NCBI GenBank assembly: GCA_903902745.1
Contig: CAIUWA010000048.1
Location: 1 to 64,000 of the forward strand
Reading direction: 5' to 3'
Source: an uncultured Opitutia bacterium
GTDB taxonomy: Bacteria; Verrucomicrobiota; Verrucomicrobiia; Opitutales; Opitutaceae
DNA: 64,000 bases
The number at the start of each line of letters is the position of its first letter. The stretch's first letter is position 1. The notes beneath the pieces were generated by a model. That model ran no database searches. It saw only the letters and a program-made list of their open reading frames with translations, and was not told the DNA's origin. Below are positions 55,783-64,000 of the stretch, piece after piece. The translations under genes were made by a program, and so were the position numbers.

Positions 55783-56625
55783 CATTCTGCGGTCCCCGGC
55801 GAGCCAGACGGCCAGGACCATCAGGCCGCCGCCGAGGAAGAGGCGGGGGAGGTTGGCGCTTTCGCCGAAGATGAGGAGCGAGCAGGCGACCATCAGGGGG
55901 ATCTTGGCGTTGTTCATCACGGCGAGGGTGCCGCTGGCCACTCGCGTGGCGCCGACGTTCCAGAGGAAGAAGCCGAGGCCCGAGGCAATCACCCCGAGGT
56001 AAAGCAATGTCCGGGTCTGGCGGGGATTGAGCGCGAACGTCGCGAAGTCGAGGTGAGCGAGGGCGAATGGGACCGTCACGGCGAAGGCGCCGGCATAGAG
56101 CAGGGCGAAGACCTGTTGGTCGGCCAGCCCCGGGTTTTGCGCGCGCACGCGGCGGTAGCAGACCTGGCCGAGAGCAAACGCGGCGTTGGAGAGCTGAACG
56201 AGCACGATGCCGATGATGGTGCTGTCGATTGCGATGTTTCTGACCGTGACCACACCCGCCCCGACGACCGCGAGCAGCGCGGCGAGCAGCGCGCGCATCC
56301 GCAGGGTGCCGTCGAAGGCATCCGCGAGCAGCGTGACCAGGATGGGCGTGGTGAGCGTGAAGAGCGCCACCTCGTAGGACTGCAGGTGGCGGAGCGCCTC
56401 ATTGTAGGCTAGGTACATGAGCCCGAACTGCACCGCGCCGATCCCCGCGAGGGCGAAGCCGGTGCGGGCCGTGACGCCGCGCAGACGCAGGAACGGCAGG
56501 AAGACGAGGCAGGCGAGACCGACCCGCGCCGCCGCGGTGAATCCGCTGTCCACCCCGATGAGCAGCCCCTTTGTCAGCCCGGGCGAAAACGCCCAGATAA
56601 AGGAGACGAGGAGTAGCAATGGCAT
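55756..56625 (-). CDS. EamA-family (DMT) membrane transporter
   Basis: A 289-residue protein with ten hydrophobic segments in two five-helix repeats, the layout of the drug/metabolite transporter superfamily. Typical segments are VSFIWAFSPGLTKGLLIG at the start, LYAYNEAL-like MYLAYNEALRHLQSYEVALF (about 92-111), and LGVIASGLGFFLWNVGATRVASGTLAVMNNAKIPL (about 210-245) in the second half. Substrate is unknown. The tail FRPRRGTK and the stop are encoded by a palindromic repeat, so the original C-terminus was probably replaced. The start at 56625 (MPLLLLVSF) is chosen. Confidence 0.85.
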   Translation of the reverse strand: MPLLLLVSFIWAFSPGLTKGLLIGVDSGFTAAARVGLACLVFLPFLRLRGVTARTGFALAGIGAVQFGLMYLAYNEALRHLQSYEVALFTLTTPILVTLLADAFDGTLRMRALLAALLAVVGAGVVTVRNIAIDSTIIGIVLVQLSNAAFALGQVCYRRVRAQNPGLADQQVFALLYAGAFAVTVPFALAHLDFATFALNPRQTRTLLYLGVIASGLGFFLWNVGATRVASGTLAVMNNAKIPLMVACSLLIFGESANLPRLFLGGGLMVLAVWLAGDRRMFRPRRGTK

Positions 56626-56694
56626 GGAGGGGGAGTTAGGCTTAACCGGCCTCAAGGCCGCAAGGATTGACCAAAGAATATGAAACGATCCGAG

Positions 56695-56776
56695 TTCGCG
56701 CAGAGGCGCAGTGGCGCAAAGAAAATCCCTGATCTCCCTGGCTTCGCTCTGCGTCCCGGCGCCTCTGGGCGAAAAA
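56695..56776. repeat. GCGCAGAGGCGCAGAG-type palindromic repeat
   Basis: The left arm TTCGCGCAGAGGCGCAGTGG starts at 56695 and the right arm GGCGCCTCTGGGCGAAAA ends at 56776. It lies just past the stop of the fused permease gene. Confidence 0.8.
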
Positions 56777-56791
56777 ATCCGACGCTTGGCC

Positions 56792-58486
56792 TCACACCCG
56801 GAAGATCGCGCCGAGCTTCTTGCCGAGGAGCAGGCTCATGCCGACGATCGTGACGCCGAGGAAGACCATGGCCCAGACGCCGAGGGCGCTGGCGATAAAC
56901 TTGCCGTCGCCGAGGAGCTGGAAGAGCTCCATGATCGCCTTGGTGATCGGATAATACGCCTGCTTCTGCGCGAGGATGAGCGAGTCGCTGACCTCGAGCA
57001 TGGCGAAGGCGAAGGCGAGCAGGCCGCCCGCGATAAGATTGGCGGCGATGAGCGGGAGCGTGATCTTGATGACGGACTTGAGGGGCGGGCAGCCAAGGTT
57101 CTGCGCGGCCTCCTCGAGTGTCTCGCTGGTCTGCAGGAAACCCGCCGACGCCGAGCGCACCACGTAGGGCAGGCGGCGCACCGAGTACGCGATGATCAGC
57201 AGGATGGTCGGGTTGCGGACGGGATTGAGGAAGGAGAAGAATTTTCCGTCCTGCGACATCGCGAGGTAGCCGAACGCCAGCACGAGGCCGGGCACGGCGA
57301 GCGGGAGCATCGCGAGGAAATCGAGCAGCTGGCGCCCGACGATCTTGGTGCGGACGACCACGTAGGCGATGGCGATGCCGAGGAAGACGTCGACGACCGT
57401 GGAGATGCTGGCGAACTTCAGGCTGTTCGCGATGGCCGGCACTGTGAGGTCGTTGCCGAGTGCGTAGCGGAAATTGTCGAGCGTGTAGTCATGCGGCAGC
57501 ACGGTGGCGTACCAGTCCCGGGAGAACGCGACGAAGATGACCCCGAGGTGCGGCAGCACGGCGACGAACGTGACGCCGGCGAACAGCGCGGTGCAGAGCC
57601 ACGCCTGAGCCGCGGGCAGCGCGCGCGGGCCGCCGAGGCTGGTGGCCTTGGCCATCATGTCATGGCTCGCCCGGCCGAAAAGCCCTTTGCTGATGGCATA
57701 GAGCGCGACGGAGCTGACCAGCATCACGGCGACGAGCGCGTAGGGGAACGGGTTGCCGCCAATATCCTTCAGCCCATAATAAATCTGCACGCTCGTGACC
57801 TGCGCGTAGTCGAACACGAGCGGCGTGCCCAGTTCGGTGAAGGACCAGATGAAGACGATGGTGCCGCCGGCGAAGAGGCCCGGGTTGATGAGCGGCAGCG
57901 TGATCTTCCAGAAGCGGCGGAAGCCGGTGCAGCCGAGGTTTTGCGCGGCTTCCTCCATCGCGGGGTCGATGTTGGCGAGGGCGGCGACGGCATTGAGGTA
58001 GATGATCGGGTAGAGCGAGAGCGCCTCGACGATGGCGACGCCCCAGAACTGGTTCGCCGCAAACCAGTCGAACGTCCAGCCGTGCGGCCGCAGCCCGAGC
58101 TGGATGATGAGGGCGTTGAGCGCGCCGTACTGCCCGAAGATCTGTTTGATGCCGATGGCGCCGACAAACGGCGGCAGGATCATCGGGATGAGCACGATCG
58201 AGCCGAGGAGTCCCTTGCCCGGGTAGTAGAAACGGTCGCTGATGAACGCGAGCGGCATCGCGATGAGCAGCGCGAGGGTGGTGGCGGCGCAGGCGAGCAG
58301 GAAAGAATTGCGCAGGCCGGCGAGATAGGTCGGGTCCGAGAGCAGCGCGGTCAGATACGCGAAAGTGAGGTGGCCGTCGGCGTCGATGAAGCCGCCCTTG
58401 AGAATCTGGAAGATGGGCCAGATGAAAAACGCGGCGAAAAACGCGGCGGTGAGGCCAAAGACAAGGCGCGCGAACGACTGCGACAT
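56792..58486 (-). CDS. Fused ABC importer permease, FbpB-like
   Basis: A 564-residue permease with about 12 membrane helices forming two fused transport domains. Each has the ATPase-coupling EAA loop, EEAAQNLGCTGFRRFWKITLP (about 195-215) and EEAAQNLGCPPLKSVIKITLP (about 470-490). This doubled arrangement is typical of Fe(III) and related importers (FbpB, ThiP, AfuB type). No binding protein or ATPase is nearby; both are found at 37518-40246, making the two loci a likely split system. The ATG at 58486 (MSQSFARLVF) is chosen; the open frame continues upstream without family similarity. Confidence 0.88.
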   Translation of the reverse strand: MSQSFARLVFGLTAAFFAAFFIWPIFQILKGGFIDADGHLTFAYLTALLSDPTYLAGLRNSFLLACAATTLALLIAMPLAFISDRFYYPGKGLLGSIVLIPMILPPFVGAIGIKQIFGQYGALNALIIQLGLRPHGWTFDWFAANQFWGVAIVEALSLYPIIYLNAVAALANIDPAMEEAAQNLGCTGFRRFWKITLPLINPGLFAGGTIVFIWSFTELGTPLVFDYAQVTSVQIYYGLKDIGGNPFPYALVAVMLVSSVALYAISKGLFGRASHDMMAKATSLGGPRALPAAQAWLCTALFAGVTFVAVLPHLGVIFVAFSRDWYATVLPHDYTLDNFRYALGNDLTVPAIANSLKFASISTVVDVFLGIAIAYVVVRTKIVGRQLLDFLAMLPLAVPGLVLAFGYLAMSQDGKFFSFLNPVRNPTILLIIAYSVRRLPYVVRSASAGFLQTSETLEEAAQNLGCPPLKSVIKITLPLIAANLIAGGLLAFAFAMLEVSDSLILAQKQAYYPITKAIMELFQLLGDGKFIASALGVWAMVFLGVTIVGMSLLLGKKLGAIFRV

Positions 58487-58550
58487 CGGCCGGCAGGATG
58501 CGCGTGGGCCGGAGGTGGCCGCAAGGCGGAAAATGGAATTCGATCCGGGC

Positions 58551-58644
58551 TTCGCGCAGAGGCACAGAGACGCGAAGGAAGATCCGAAATGGCAATTGTT
58601 GAAAGTAGGCTGCCGACTTTGCGCCTCTGAGGCTCTGCGTGAAA
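58551..58644. repeat. GCGCAGAGGCGCAGAG-type palindromic repeat
   Basis: The left arm TTCGCGCAGAGGCACAGAGA starts at 58551 and the right arm CCTCTGAGGCTCTGCGTGAA ends at 58643. It lies between the divergent permease and mntH genes. Confidence 0.8.
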
Positions 58645-58702
58645 TCTTTCGGGACCCACCCCGCGGCGAGGCCTGCCATGAGGTAGAGGAGAGGCGTTTC
58701 GC

Positions 58703-58724
58703 TATAATATTAGTCTTACCTAAT
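58703..58724 (+). promoter_or_regulatory. Probable mntH promoter -10 and metalloregulator operator
   Basis: A consensus -10 TATAAT (58703-58708) is directly followed by ATTAG (58709-58713), six bases, then CTAAT (58720-58724). The arms make a palindrome like the TTAGG...CCTAA boxes bound by DtxR/MntR/IdeR-type manganese or iron repressors. Its place just past the -10 fits repression. No clear -35 is seen. Confidence 0.55.
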
Positions 58725-58759
58725 TTAATTCGTTGATTAAAACTCAGGGGCTGTAATTC

Positions 58760-60193
58760 ATGGGTGTGCCGCCGGATTGGCGGCGGATTTTTTCCATGAA
58801 CGAACCGGTTGAATCCACTCCCAAGCCGCAGGAAGGCTGGCGCAAAGGCGCGGCCGACCCGAGCCTCCCGGAGTCGCATGGGACCATCAGCGTCCCGGCG
58901 GGCGCGGGGTTCTGGCGGAAGCTGCTGGCGTTTTCGGGGCCGGGTTACCTTGTCGCCGTCGGCTACATGGATCCGGGCAACTGGGCCACCGACCTCAAGG
59001 GTGGGGCGCAATTCGGCTATACGCTGCTCTCGGTCATCATGATTTCCAATCTGATGGCGATCCTGCTCCAGCATCTGTGCATCAAGCTGGGCGTCGCCAC
59101 CGGCCGCGACCTGGCGCAGGCCTGCCGCGACCACTATTCGAAGCCGACGGTGTGGTTCCTCTGGATCCTGTGCGAGGCGGCCATCGCCGCCTGCGATCTG
59201 GCGGAGGTGGTCGGCTCCGCGATCGGACTGCAGCTGCTCTTCGGCATTCCCTTGATCTGGGGCTGCTGCATCACGGCGCTCGACGTGCTGATCGTGCTGC
59301 TTTTGCAGCACCGCGGCTTCCGCTACCTGGAGTCGCTGGTTGTGACGCTGATCCTGACCATCGGCGGGTGCTTTGCCGTCGAGTTGTTCATTGCGAAGCC
59401 CGACGCGGCCGGTGTCTTCGCGGGTTTCATCCCGCGGCTCGAGGTCCTGCGGAACTCCGAGATGCTCTACGTGGCAATCGGCATCCTTGGCGCGACGGTC
59501 ATGCCGCACAACCTCTACCTGCACTCGTCGGTCATCCAGACGCGGAAGTTTGTGCAGAATGCGGCGGGCAAGGCCGAGGCGATCAAGTTCGGCACGATCG
59601 ACTCGACCTGCGCGCTCATGTTCGCGCTCTTCATCAACGCGGCGATCCTCATCCTCGCCGGCGCCGCCTTCCACGGCAGCGGCCACCAGCAGGTCGGGGA
59701 AATCCAGGAGGCCTTTCACCTGCTCGACGGCGTGCTGGGGGTGACCTTCGCCAGCACACTCTTCGCGCTCGCGCTGCTGGCGTCGGGGCAGAACTCGACG
59801 CTCACCGGCACGCTTGCGGGACAGATCGTGATGGAGGGTTTCCTCAACATCCGCCTGCGGCCCTGGCTGCGGCGGCTGATCACGCGCGGCATCGCGATCG
59901 TGCCCGCCGTGCTGGTCATCGGCCTGTTCGGCGAGAGCAAGAGCACGGAGCTGCTCGTCGCCAGCCAGGTGTGCCTGAGCATGCAGCTCGGTTTTGCCTG
60001 CTGGCCGCTGATGCGCTTCACGGGCGACCGGGCCAAGATGGGCGAGTTTGTGAACCCCTGGTGGATCAAGCTCCTCGGCTGGACGATCACGCTCGTGATC
60101 ATTCTCCTGAACCTGAAGCTGCTTGCCGACACCCTGCTGCCCGCGCCATGGATGGAGCGGTTCTACGGCCTGATCGGTTTGTCCGCCACCTGA
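58760..60193 (+). CDS. mntH: NRAMP-family divalent metal (Mn/Fe) importer
   Basis: A 477-residue proton-coupled metal transporter with about 11 helices. The metal-binding motif DPGNWATD in helix 1 and MPHNLYLHS in helix 6 are intact, defining NRAMP/MntH. The start at 58760 has a Shine-Dalgarno-like AGGGG nine bases upstream; a second ATG at 58796 (MNEPVES) is possible. It sits behind a probable metalloregulator box and is followed after 19 bases by a universal stress protein gene. Confidence 0.93.
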   Translation: MGVPPDWRRIFSMNEPVESTPKPQEGWRKGAADPSLPESHGTISVPAGAGFWRKLLAFSGPGYLVAVGYMDPGNWATDLKGGAQFGYTLLSVIMISNLMAILLQHLCIKLGVATGRDLAQACRDHYSKPTVWFLWILCEAAIAACDLAEVVGSAIGLQLLFGIPLIWGCCITALDVLIVLLLQHRGFRYLESLVVTLILTIGGCFAVELFIAKPDAAGVFAGFIPRLEVLRNSEMLYVAIGILGATVMPHNLYLHSSVIQTRKFVQNAAGKAEAIKFGTIDSTCALMFALFINAAILILAGAAFHGSGHQQVGEIQEAFHLLDGVLGVTFASTLFALALLASGQNSTLTGTLAGQIVMEGFLNIRLRPWLRRLITRGIAIVPAVLVIGLFGESKSTELLVASQVCLSMQLGFACWPLMRFTGDRAKMGEFVNPWWIKLLGWTITLVIILLNLKLLADTLLPAPWMERFYGLIGLSAT

Positions 60194-60212
60194 GGCCTGC
60201 CCTTACCCCGCC

Positions 60213-60659
60213 ATGTATCAAAAAATTCTTGTCGCTCTGGAGAACGGCCCGGCCGACGAAACCCTCGTGCCGCACATCAGCGACCTGGCGCGCCGGCTCG
60301 GCTCGGAACTCCTGCTCGTGCATGTGGCCGACGGCTGGGCGGCGCGAAATTTTGACCACCTGAAGCTCGCCGAGTCCGACGAGATGAAGGCGGACCAAAT
60401 TTACCTGGATGGCGTGGCCGCCCGCTTGCGCACCGCGGGGCTTGTCGTGGCGACGGTGCTGGTGCGGGGCAATCCGCCGGAGGGAATCCTGAAGACCGCG
60501 GATCAGCAAAGGTGCGACCTCATCGCCATGACCTCGCACGGGCACAAGCTGCTGGGCGATATTTTCCTCGGCAGCACGATCGAGAAAGTGCGGCACAACA
60601 CGGTGATTCCGATCCTCGTGGTGCGGGCCGGCAGCGGCGGCTCGCGCCCGCCGATGTAG
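60213..60659 (+). CDS. Universal stress protein (UspA family)
   Basis: A 148-residue cytoplasmic protein. The start MYQKILVALENGPADETLVP and the ATP-binding motif G-x2-G-x9-GS/T (MTSHGHKLLGDIFLGSTIEKVRHN, about 110-133) identify an ATP-binding USP of the UspFG/Nha-type. VLRG-like VRGNPPEGIL precedes it. Its place directly after mntH suggests that stress response and metal import are co-expressed. Confidence 0.92.
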   Translation: MYQKILVALENGPADETLVPHISDLARRLGSELLLVHVADGWAARNFDHLKLAESDEMKADQIYLDGVAARLRTAGLVVATVLVRGNPPEGILKTADQQRCDLIAMTSHGHKLLGDIFLGSTIEKVRHNTVIPILVVRAGSGGSRPPM

Positions 60660-60714
60660 ACTGCGCCATCGGTTTTTGACCGACCTCATTCCAGGGATAC
60701 CGGAGGACAGTGTA

Positions 60715-60795
60715 GCCGCAAAAAGGCGCAGAAGGCGCAAAAGGGAGATGGCGGGAAGCTGGACCATGTTTGCGCTTTCTGCGCTTTTTTGCGGC
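60715..60795. repeat. GCCGCAAAAAGGCGCAGAAG-type palindromic repeat
   Basis: The left arm GCCGCAAAAAGGCGCAGAAG starts at 60715; the right arm TTCTGCGCTTTTTTGCGGC ends at 60795. About 27 bases per arm pair. It may act as the mntH-uspA terminator. The rest of the spacer to 61038 shows no gene. Confidence 0.85.
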
Positions 60796-61038
60796 CAATC
60801 TTCCGATTATTTGAGGGCGCGGAACGGTGACACAAAGCATGGGTCGATATGCTTACGCCGCCGTCGCATTGGGGGATCTGTGGCCAATTCCGGATAACCA
60901 TTTTGTCATGGGCGCGGCAATAATCAGACTTGCCCAAAGCGCGGTGAAAGTGCGGGGTAACATTAACTAGGGGCGCACGTCATGCCCAGAGTTCCGCGGT
61001 CGCTTGCAATGCCCCCCATCCGCACTTACCCATACCCC

Positions 61039-63666
61039 ATGACAGCCAGCAGGAAGCTCCCCGCCGGGACAGGAATCAACCGGCGCGGCTTCTTCTCCAT
61101 GGTGCTCGGGCTGTTTGCCCTGAATGGCGGTCTGCTCCACGCCGCGCCGGCGGACGAGATTCTCCAAAAGTTCCAGACGGGGGATTATTCGGGGGCCGCC
61201 CGACAGGCGGAAAGCGAAGTGCGGGCCGCGCCGGACAATGAGGAGTTGAACCTGCTGCTGGTGAGGGGGCTCCTGGCCATCGGCCGCTATGCGGATGCCA
61301 ATGCTGCTCTGACCAGCGGCCTCGCGAGCGTGCCGCAGAGCATCCGGCTGCGCTGGCTCGGCCGCGAGACGGCTTTTGCGAACGGCCGGCCGGAAGCGGC
61401 CACCCGGCTGAGCGATGAAATCCGCCAGCTCGTGACCAGCCGCTCCTGGGCATATCGCGATCCGGTCAACCTCGTGGTCTTTGCCCGCGTGGCCCTGTTG
61501 CTCGGAGCCGACCCCAAGGATGTCATGGACAAGATCCTCGCGACCGCGCAGAAGGGCGACGCCAAGCTGCGCGACGTCTACCTGGCGAAAGGGGAGCTCG
61601 CGATGGAGAAGCACGACTTCTCCCTCGCGGCCAAGGCCTACCAGGAGGGATTGAAGCAGTTTGCCGACGATCCCGATTTTCACTTCGGCCTGGCGCAGGC
61701 GTTTGCGAGCGGTGAGCGGGCCACGATGCTCACCGAGCTGAACGCGGCGTTGAAAATCAATCCGAAGCATGTGCCCAGCCTGCTCCTGCTCGCGGACCAC
61801 AAGATTGATTCCGAGGATTATGACGGAGCTGGAAAACTTTTGGACGAGGTCAAGGCGGTGAACCCCTGGCGGCCCGAGGCCTGGGCATATCGCGCGGTCA
61901 TCGCCCACCTGAAGAATGAGCCCGCCACCGAGAAGGTTTTTCGCAGCAACGCACTGCACTTCTGGCCGGCGAACCCGCTTGTCGACTGGCTCATTGGGAA
62001 GAAGCTCGCCGAGAAATACCGGTTTGCCGAGGCGGAGGCCTACCAGCGCCAGGCGCTGCAGTTCGATCCGCTCTATCTGCCGGCCAAGGCCGAGCTCGCC
62101 AGTGATCTGCTCCGGCTCGGCCAGGAGGAGGAGGGCTGGGATCTCGCCCAGCAGGTGCATGCGAAGGACGATTACGATGTCGAGGCCTTCAATCTCGTCA
62201 CGCTGCACGACACGATGGCGAAATACACCACGCTGACGAACGAGGATTTTGTCCTGCGCATGACCGCCCACGAGGCGGAGGTCTACGGCCCGCAGGTGCT
62301 GGACCTCCTGGTCCGCGCGCGCGCGAAGCTGACCGTCAAGTACGGGATCGAGCTGGCGAAGCCGACGTACGTCGAGGTCTTTGGCGACCAGAAGGATTTT
62401 GCGGTGCGGACGTTCGGCATGCCGGACATTCCCGGTTTTCTTGGCGTGTGCTTCGGTCGCGTGGTCACGGCCAACGGTCCCGCGGCCAACGCCGCGTCTC
62501 CGGCCAACTGGCAGGCGGTGCTGTGGCACGAGTTCTGCCACGTCATCACGCTGCAACTCACCAAGAACAAGATGCCGCGCTGGTTGAGCGAGGGAATCTC
62601 TGTCTACGAGGAGAGTCAGTCCGATCCCTCGTGGGGCATGCGCATGACCCCGCGTTATCGGGAGATCATCATGAAGGGCGAGATGACGCCGGTCGCGAGC
62701 CTGAGCGCCGCCTTCCTGGCGCCGCCTAGCCCGGAGCATCTCCAATTTGCCTATTTCGAGTCCTCGCTCGTCGTGCAGTTCATCGTCGAGCACTACGGGG
62801 CGGACCGGCTCAAGGCCATCCTGCAGGATCTGGGTGAGGGCTCGGAAATCAACGAGGCGATCGCCGCGCACACGGCGCCGCTGCCGGCGATCGAGAAGGA
62901 ATTTTCGGCCTACGCGAAGACACAGGCCGAGCAACTGGCCCCCGGACTGGATTGGGAGAAACCGAAGGCGGACCTGATGGAGCCGGGGGCGGAGAAGGAC
63001 CTGCTGGACTGGGCGCACAAGCATCCGGACAACTACTGGGCCCTGACGATAAGTGCGCGCGATTTCATGGGGGCGAAGAAATGGCCCGAGGCGAAGGACG
63101 TGCTGCTACATTCGATCACCTTGTATCCGCGTCAGGCCGGGGGGGAGAGCGCCTACCGGCTGCTGGCCGAGGTGCATCGCGCGCTGGGGGAAGCCAAGGA
63201 GGAACGCTCCGTGCTCGCGCGCCTGACCGACCTCGATGACGACGCGATCGAATCCTACCTGCGGCTGATGGAGCTCGCCCAAGAGGCGAAGGACTGGCCG
63301 GCGGTGGCGCATGCGGCCGGACGCTATCTGGCAGTCAACCCACTGGTGGTTCCGCCTTACCGCTACCTGGCGCGGGCCAGCCTCGAGCTGGATGACACCA
63401 AGGCGGCGATCGCCGCGGACCGCACGCTCCTGAAACTGGATCCGCCGAATCCGGCGGACACGCATTTCCAACTGGCGCAACTGCTCCACCGCACCGGCGA
63501 TCCGGAGGCCCGGCGGCACGTGCTCGAGGCGCTGGAGGAAGCGCCGCGTTACCGCGAGGCGCTGGCGCTGCTCACCGAGATCAACCGGTCGCCGGCGCCT
63601 CCCGTGCCGGCGTCGCCGGGCGGGCCGGAAACCGTCCCGCCGTCCGCGCCGCTCCGTCTCCCGTAA
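61039..63666 (+). CDS. Large exported TPR protein with MA-type metallopeptidase domain
   Basis: An 875-residue protein. The N-terminus carries a twin-arginine-like NRRGFFSMVLGLF followed by a hydrophobic stretch, so it may be exported by Tat. TPR units cover about 35-330. A gluzincin (peptidase MA) domain follows: HEFCH at 497-501 with zinc ligands His497 and His501 and catalytic Glu498, and the third ligand Glu518 in RWLSEG. More TPRs occupy about 640-850. Peptidases of this type are found in many TPR proteins of unknown substrate. The start at 61039 (MTASRKLPAG) is chosen. The DUF4159 gene follows after one base. Confidence 0.8.
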   Translation: MTASRKLPAGTGINRRGFFSMVLGLFALNGGLLHAAPADEILQKFQTGDYSGAARQAESEVRAAPDNEELNLLLVRGLLAIGRYADANAALTSGLASVPQSIRLRWLGRETAFANGRPEAATRLSDEIRQLVTSRSWAYRDPVNLVVFARVALLLGADPKDVMDKILATAQKGDAKLRDVYLAKGELAMEKHDFSLAAKAYQEGLKQFADDPDFHFGLAQAFASGERATMLTELNAALKINPKHVPSLLLLADHKIDSEDYDGAGKLLDEVKAVNPWRPEAWAYRAVIAHLKNEPATEKVFRSNALHFWPANPLVDWLIGKKLAEKYRFAEAEAYQRQALQFDPLYLPAKAELASDLLRLGQEEEGWDLAQQVHAKDDYDVEAFNLVTLHDTMAKYTTLTNEDFVLRMTAHEAEVYGPQVLDLLVRARAKLTVKYGIELAKPTYVEVFGDQKDFAVRTFGMPDIPGFLGVCFGRVVTANGPAANAASPANWQAVLWHEFCHVITLQLTKNKMPRWLSEGISVYEESQSDPSWGMRMTPRYREIIMKGEMTPVASLSAAFLAPPSPEHLQFAYFESSLVVQFIVEHYGADRLKAILQDLGEGSEINEAIAAHTAPLPAIEKEFSAYAKTQAEQLAPGLDWEKPKADLMEPGAEKDLLDWAHKHPDNYWALTISARDFMGAKKWPEAKDVLLHSITLYPRQAGGESAYRLLAEVHRALGEAKEERSVLARLTDLDDDAIESYLRLMELAQEAKDWPAVAHAAGRYLAVNPLVVPPYRYLARASLELDDTKAAIAADRTLLKLDPPNPADTHFQLAQLLHRTGDPEARRHVLEALEEAPRYREALALLTEINRSPAPPVPASPGGPETVPPSAPLRLP

Positions 63667-63667
63667 A

Positions 63668-64000
63668 ATGAAAAAGGCGCGGATCATTCTTCCCGTGTTT
63701 CTGCTGCTGGCGGGGCTGGTCATGGCGCAGCGCTTTGGGGGGCGCCGCTTCGGCGGCTTTGGCGGCGGCGGTTATGGCGGAGGAGGGGAGGGCGGCAACA
63801 TTCCCGAGAATGTGCATACGGCGCGGGAGGTCCCGTCGCACAGCACGGACACGCCCGTGTGGACGAATCCGGCCGGCTTTGCCAAGGACGTGTTCACCTT
63901 CGTGCGGGTGCGCCGCCAGCGCGGGAACGGCCCCGGCGGCAGCTGGACGACGGACACGCCCGACAGCGACCTGAACCTTTCCTACCGGCTGCAGCAGATG
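63668..64000 (+). CDS. DUF4159-domain exported protein, 5' part only (runs off the window)
   Basis: The first 111 codons are in the window. A signal peptide (MKKARIILPVFLLLAGLVMA) is followed by a Gly/Arg/Phe-rich stretch (about 21-46) and then a region ending SDLNLSYRLQQM, which is how DUF4159 domains begin. DUF4159 proteins are often found with MoxR/DUF58 secretion or protein-assembly loci; the function is unknown. The ATG comes one base after the stop of the TPR metallopeptidase gene, so the two are probably co-transcribed. Confidence 0.72.
   Translation, partial: MKKARIILPVFLLLAGLVMAQRFGGRRFGGFGGGGYGGGGEGGNIPENVHTAREVPSHSTDTPVWTNPAGFAKDVFTFVRVRRQRGNGPGGSWTTDTPDSDLNLSYRLQQM

Noticed and set aside
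56711-58630. Plus-strand open frame of 639 codons opposite the fused permease
   Set aside because: It is Glu/Arg/Asp-rich, has no family match and mirrors the permease gene, whose EAA loops are unmistakable.
58487-59719. Upstream extension of the permease frame giving 975 codons
   Set aside because: The extra part is antisense to mntH, and family similarity begins only at the ATG at 58486.
60967-63024. Minus-strand open frame of 685 codons
   Set aside because: Opposite the TPR metallopeptidase gene. No recognisable domain.

Overview
This is high-GC chromosomal DNA, best guess Verrucomicrobiota, family Opitutaceae (Opitutus or Lacunisphaera type). The basis is the mix of gene families, Gly/Pro/Ala-rich proteins, a PEP-CTERM protein, envelope genes for a Gram-negative cell (LptE, BamD, Mpl) and many intergenic palindromes of the kind I associate with this family. 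The assignment comes from memory of protein families, not from a search. I saw no rRNA, tRNA, CRISPR array, phage or transposase gene.

Layout. 1-3.1 kb: the 3' end of an AraC-type regulator, an unexplained spacer, then a diheme cytochrome c and PQQ dehydrogenase pair. 3.8-8.2 kb: mpl, then an HtrA-like PDZ protease overlapping a related protein that has lost catalytic residues. 8.4-19.0 kb (mostly minus): rimO, a 31-codon basic gene with its own terminator, two methyltransferases, PDZ and TPR exported proteins, a MacAB-type exporter with long glycine tracts, and coaD. 19.2-22.4 kb: pgsA-pgpA, then a specialised NusG paralogue, aroQ and a Nif3 protein on the other strand. 22.4-25.2 kb: a compact type III polyketide synthase / flavoprotein / methyltransferase operon, the clearest biosynthetic locus. 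25.2-36 kb: dCMP deaminase, AlgH, a BamE-like lipoprotein, bL36-bL31B, a DUF1015 protein, a spermidine-synthase-like membrane protein, mscL, a HAD phosphatase, uvrB and a PEP-CTERM protein. 36.8-40.2 kb: hpt, then the ATPase and binding protein of an Fbp-like ABC importer; a fitting fused permease lies 16 kb away at 56.8-58.5 kb. 40.4-48.8 kb: an envelope block (rpmF-plsX-fabH-bamD-lptE-rpe, with uppP upstream) and trpD-glmM. 49-64 kb: TPR proteins, a secreted metallo-beta-lactamase-fold protein, a NIPSNAP protein, an EamA transporter, mntH-uspA behind a probable metalloregulator site, a large secreted TPR metallopeptidase and the start of a DUF4159 protein.

The most unusual structural feature is the number of long imperfect palindromes. 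More than twenty copies from roughly ten families fill gene junctions, sit at most convergent junctions and in some places lie inside genes: glmM, an Rsm22-like methyltransferase gene and the 3' end of the EamA gene.
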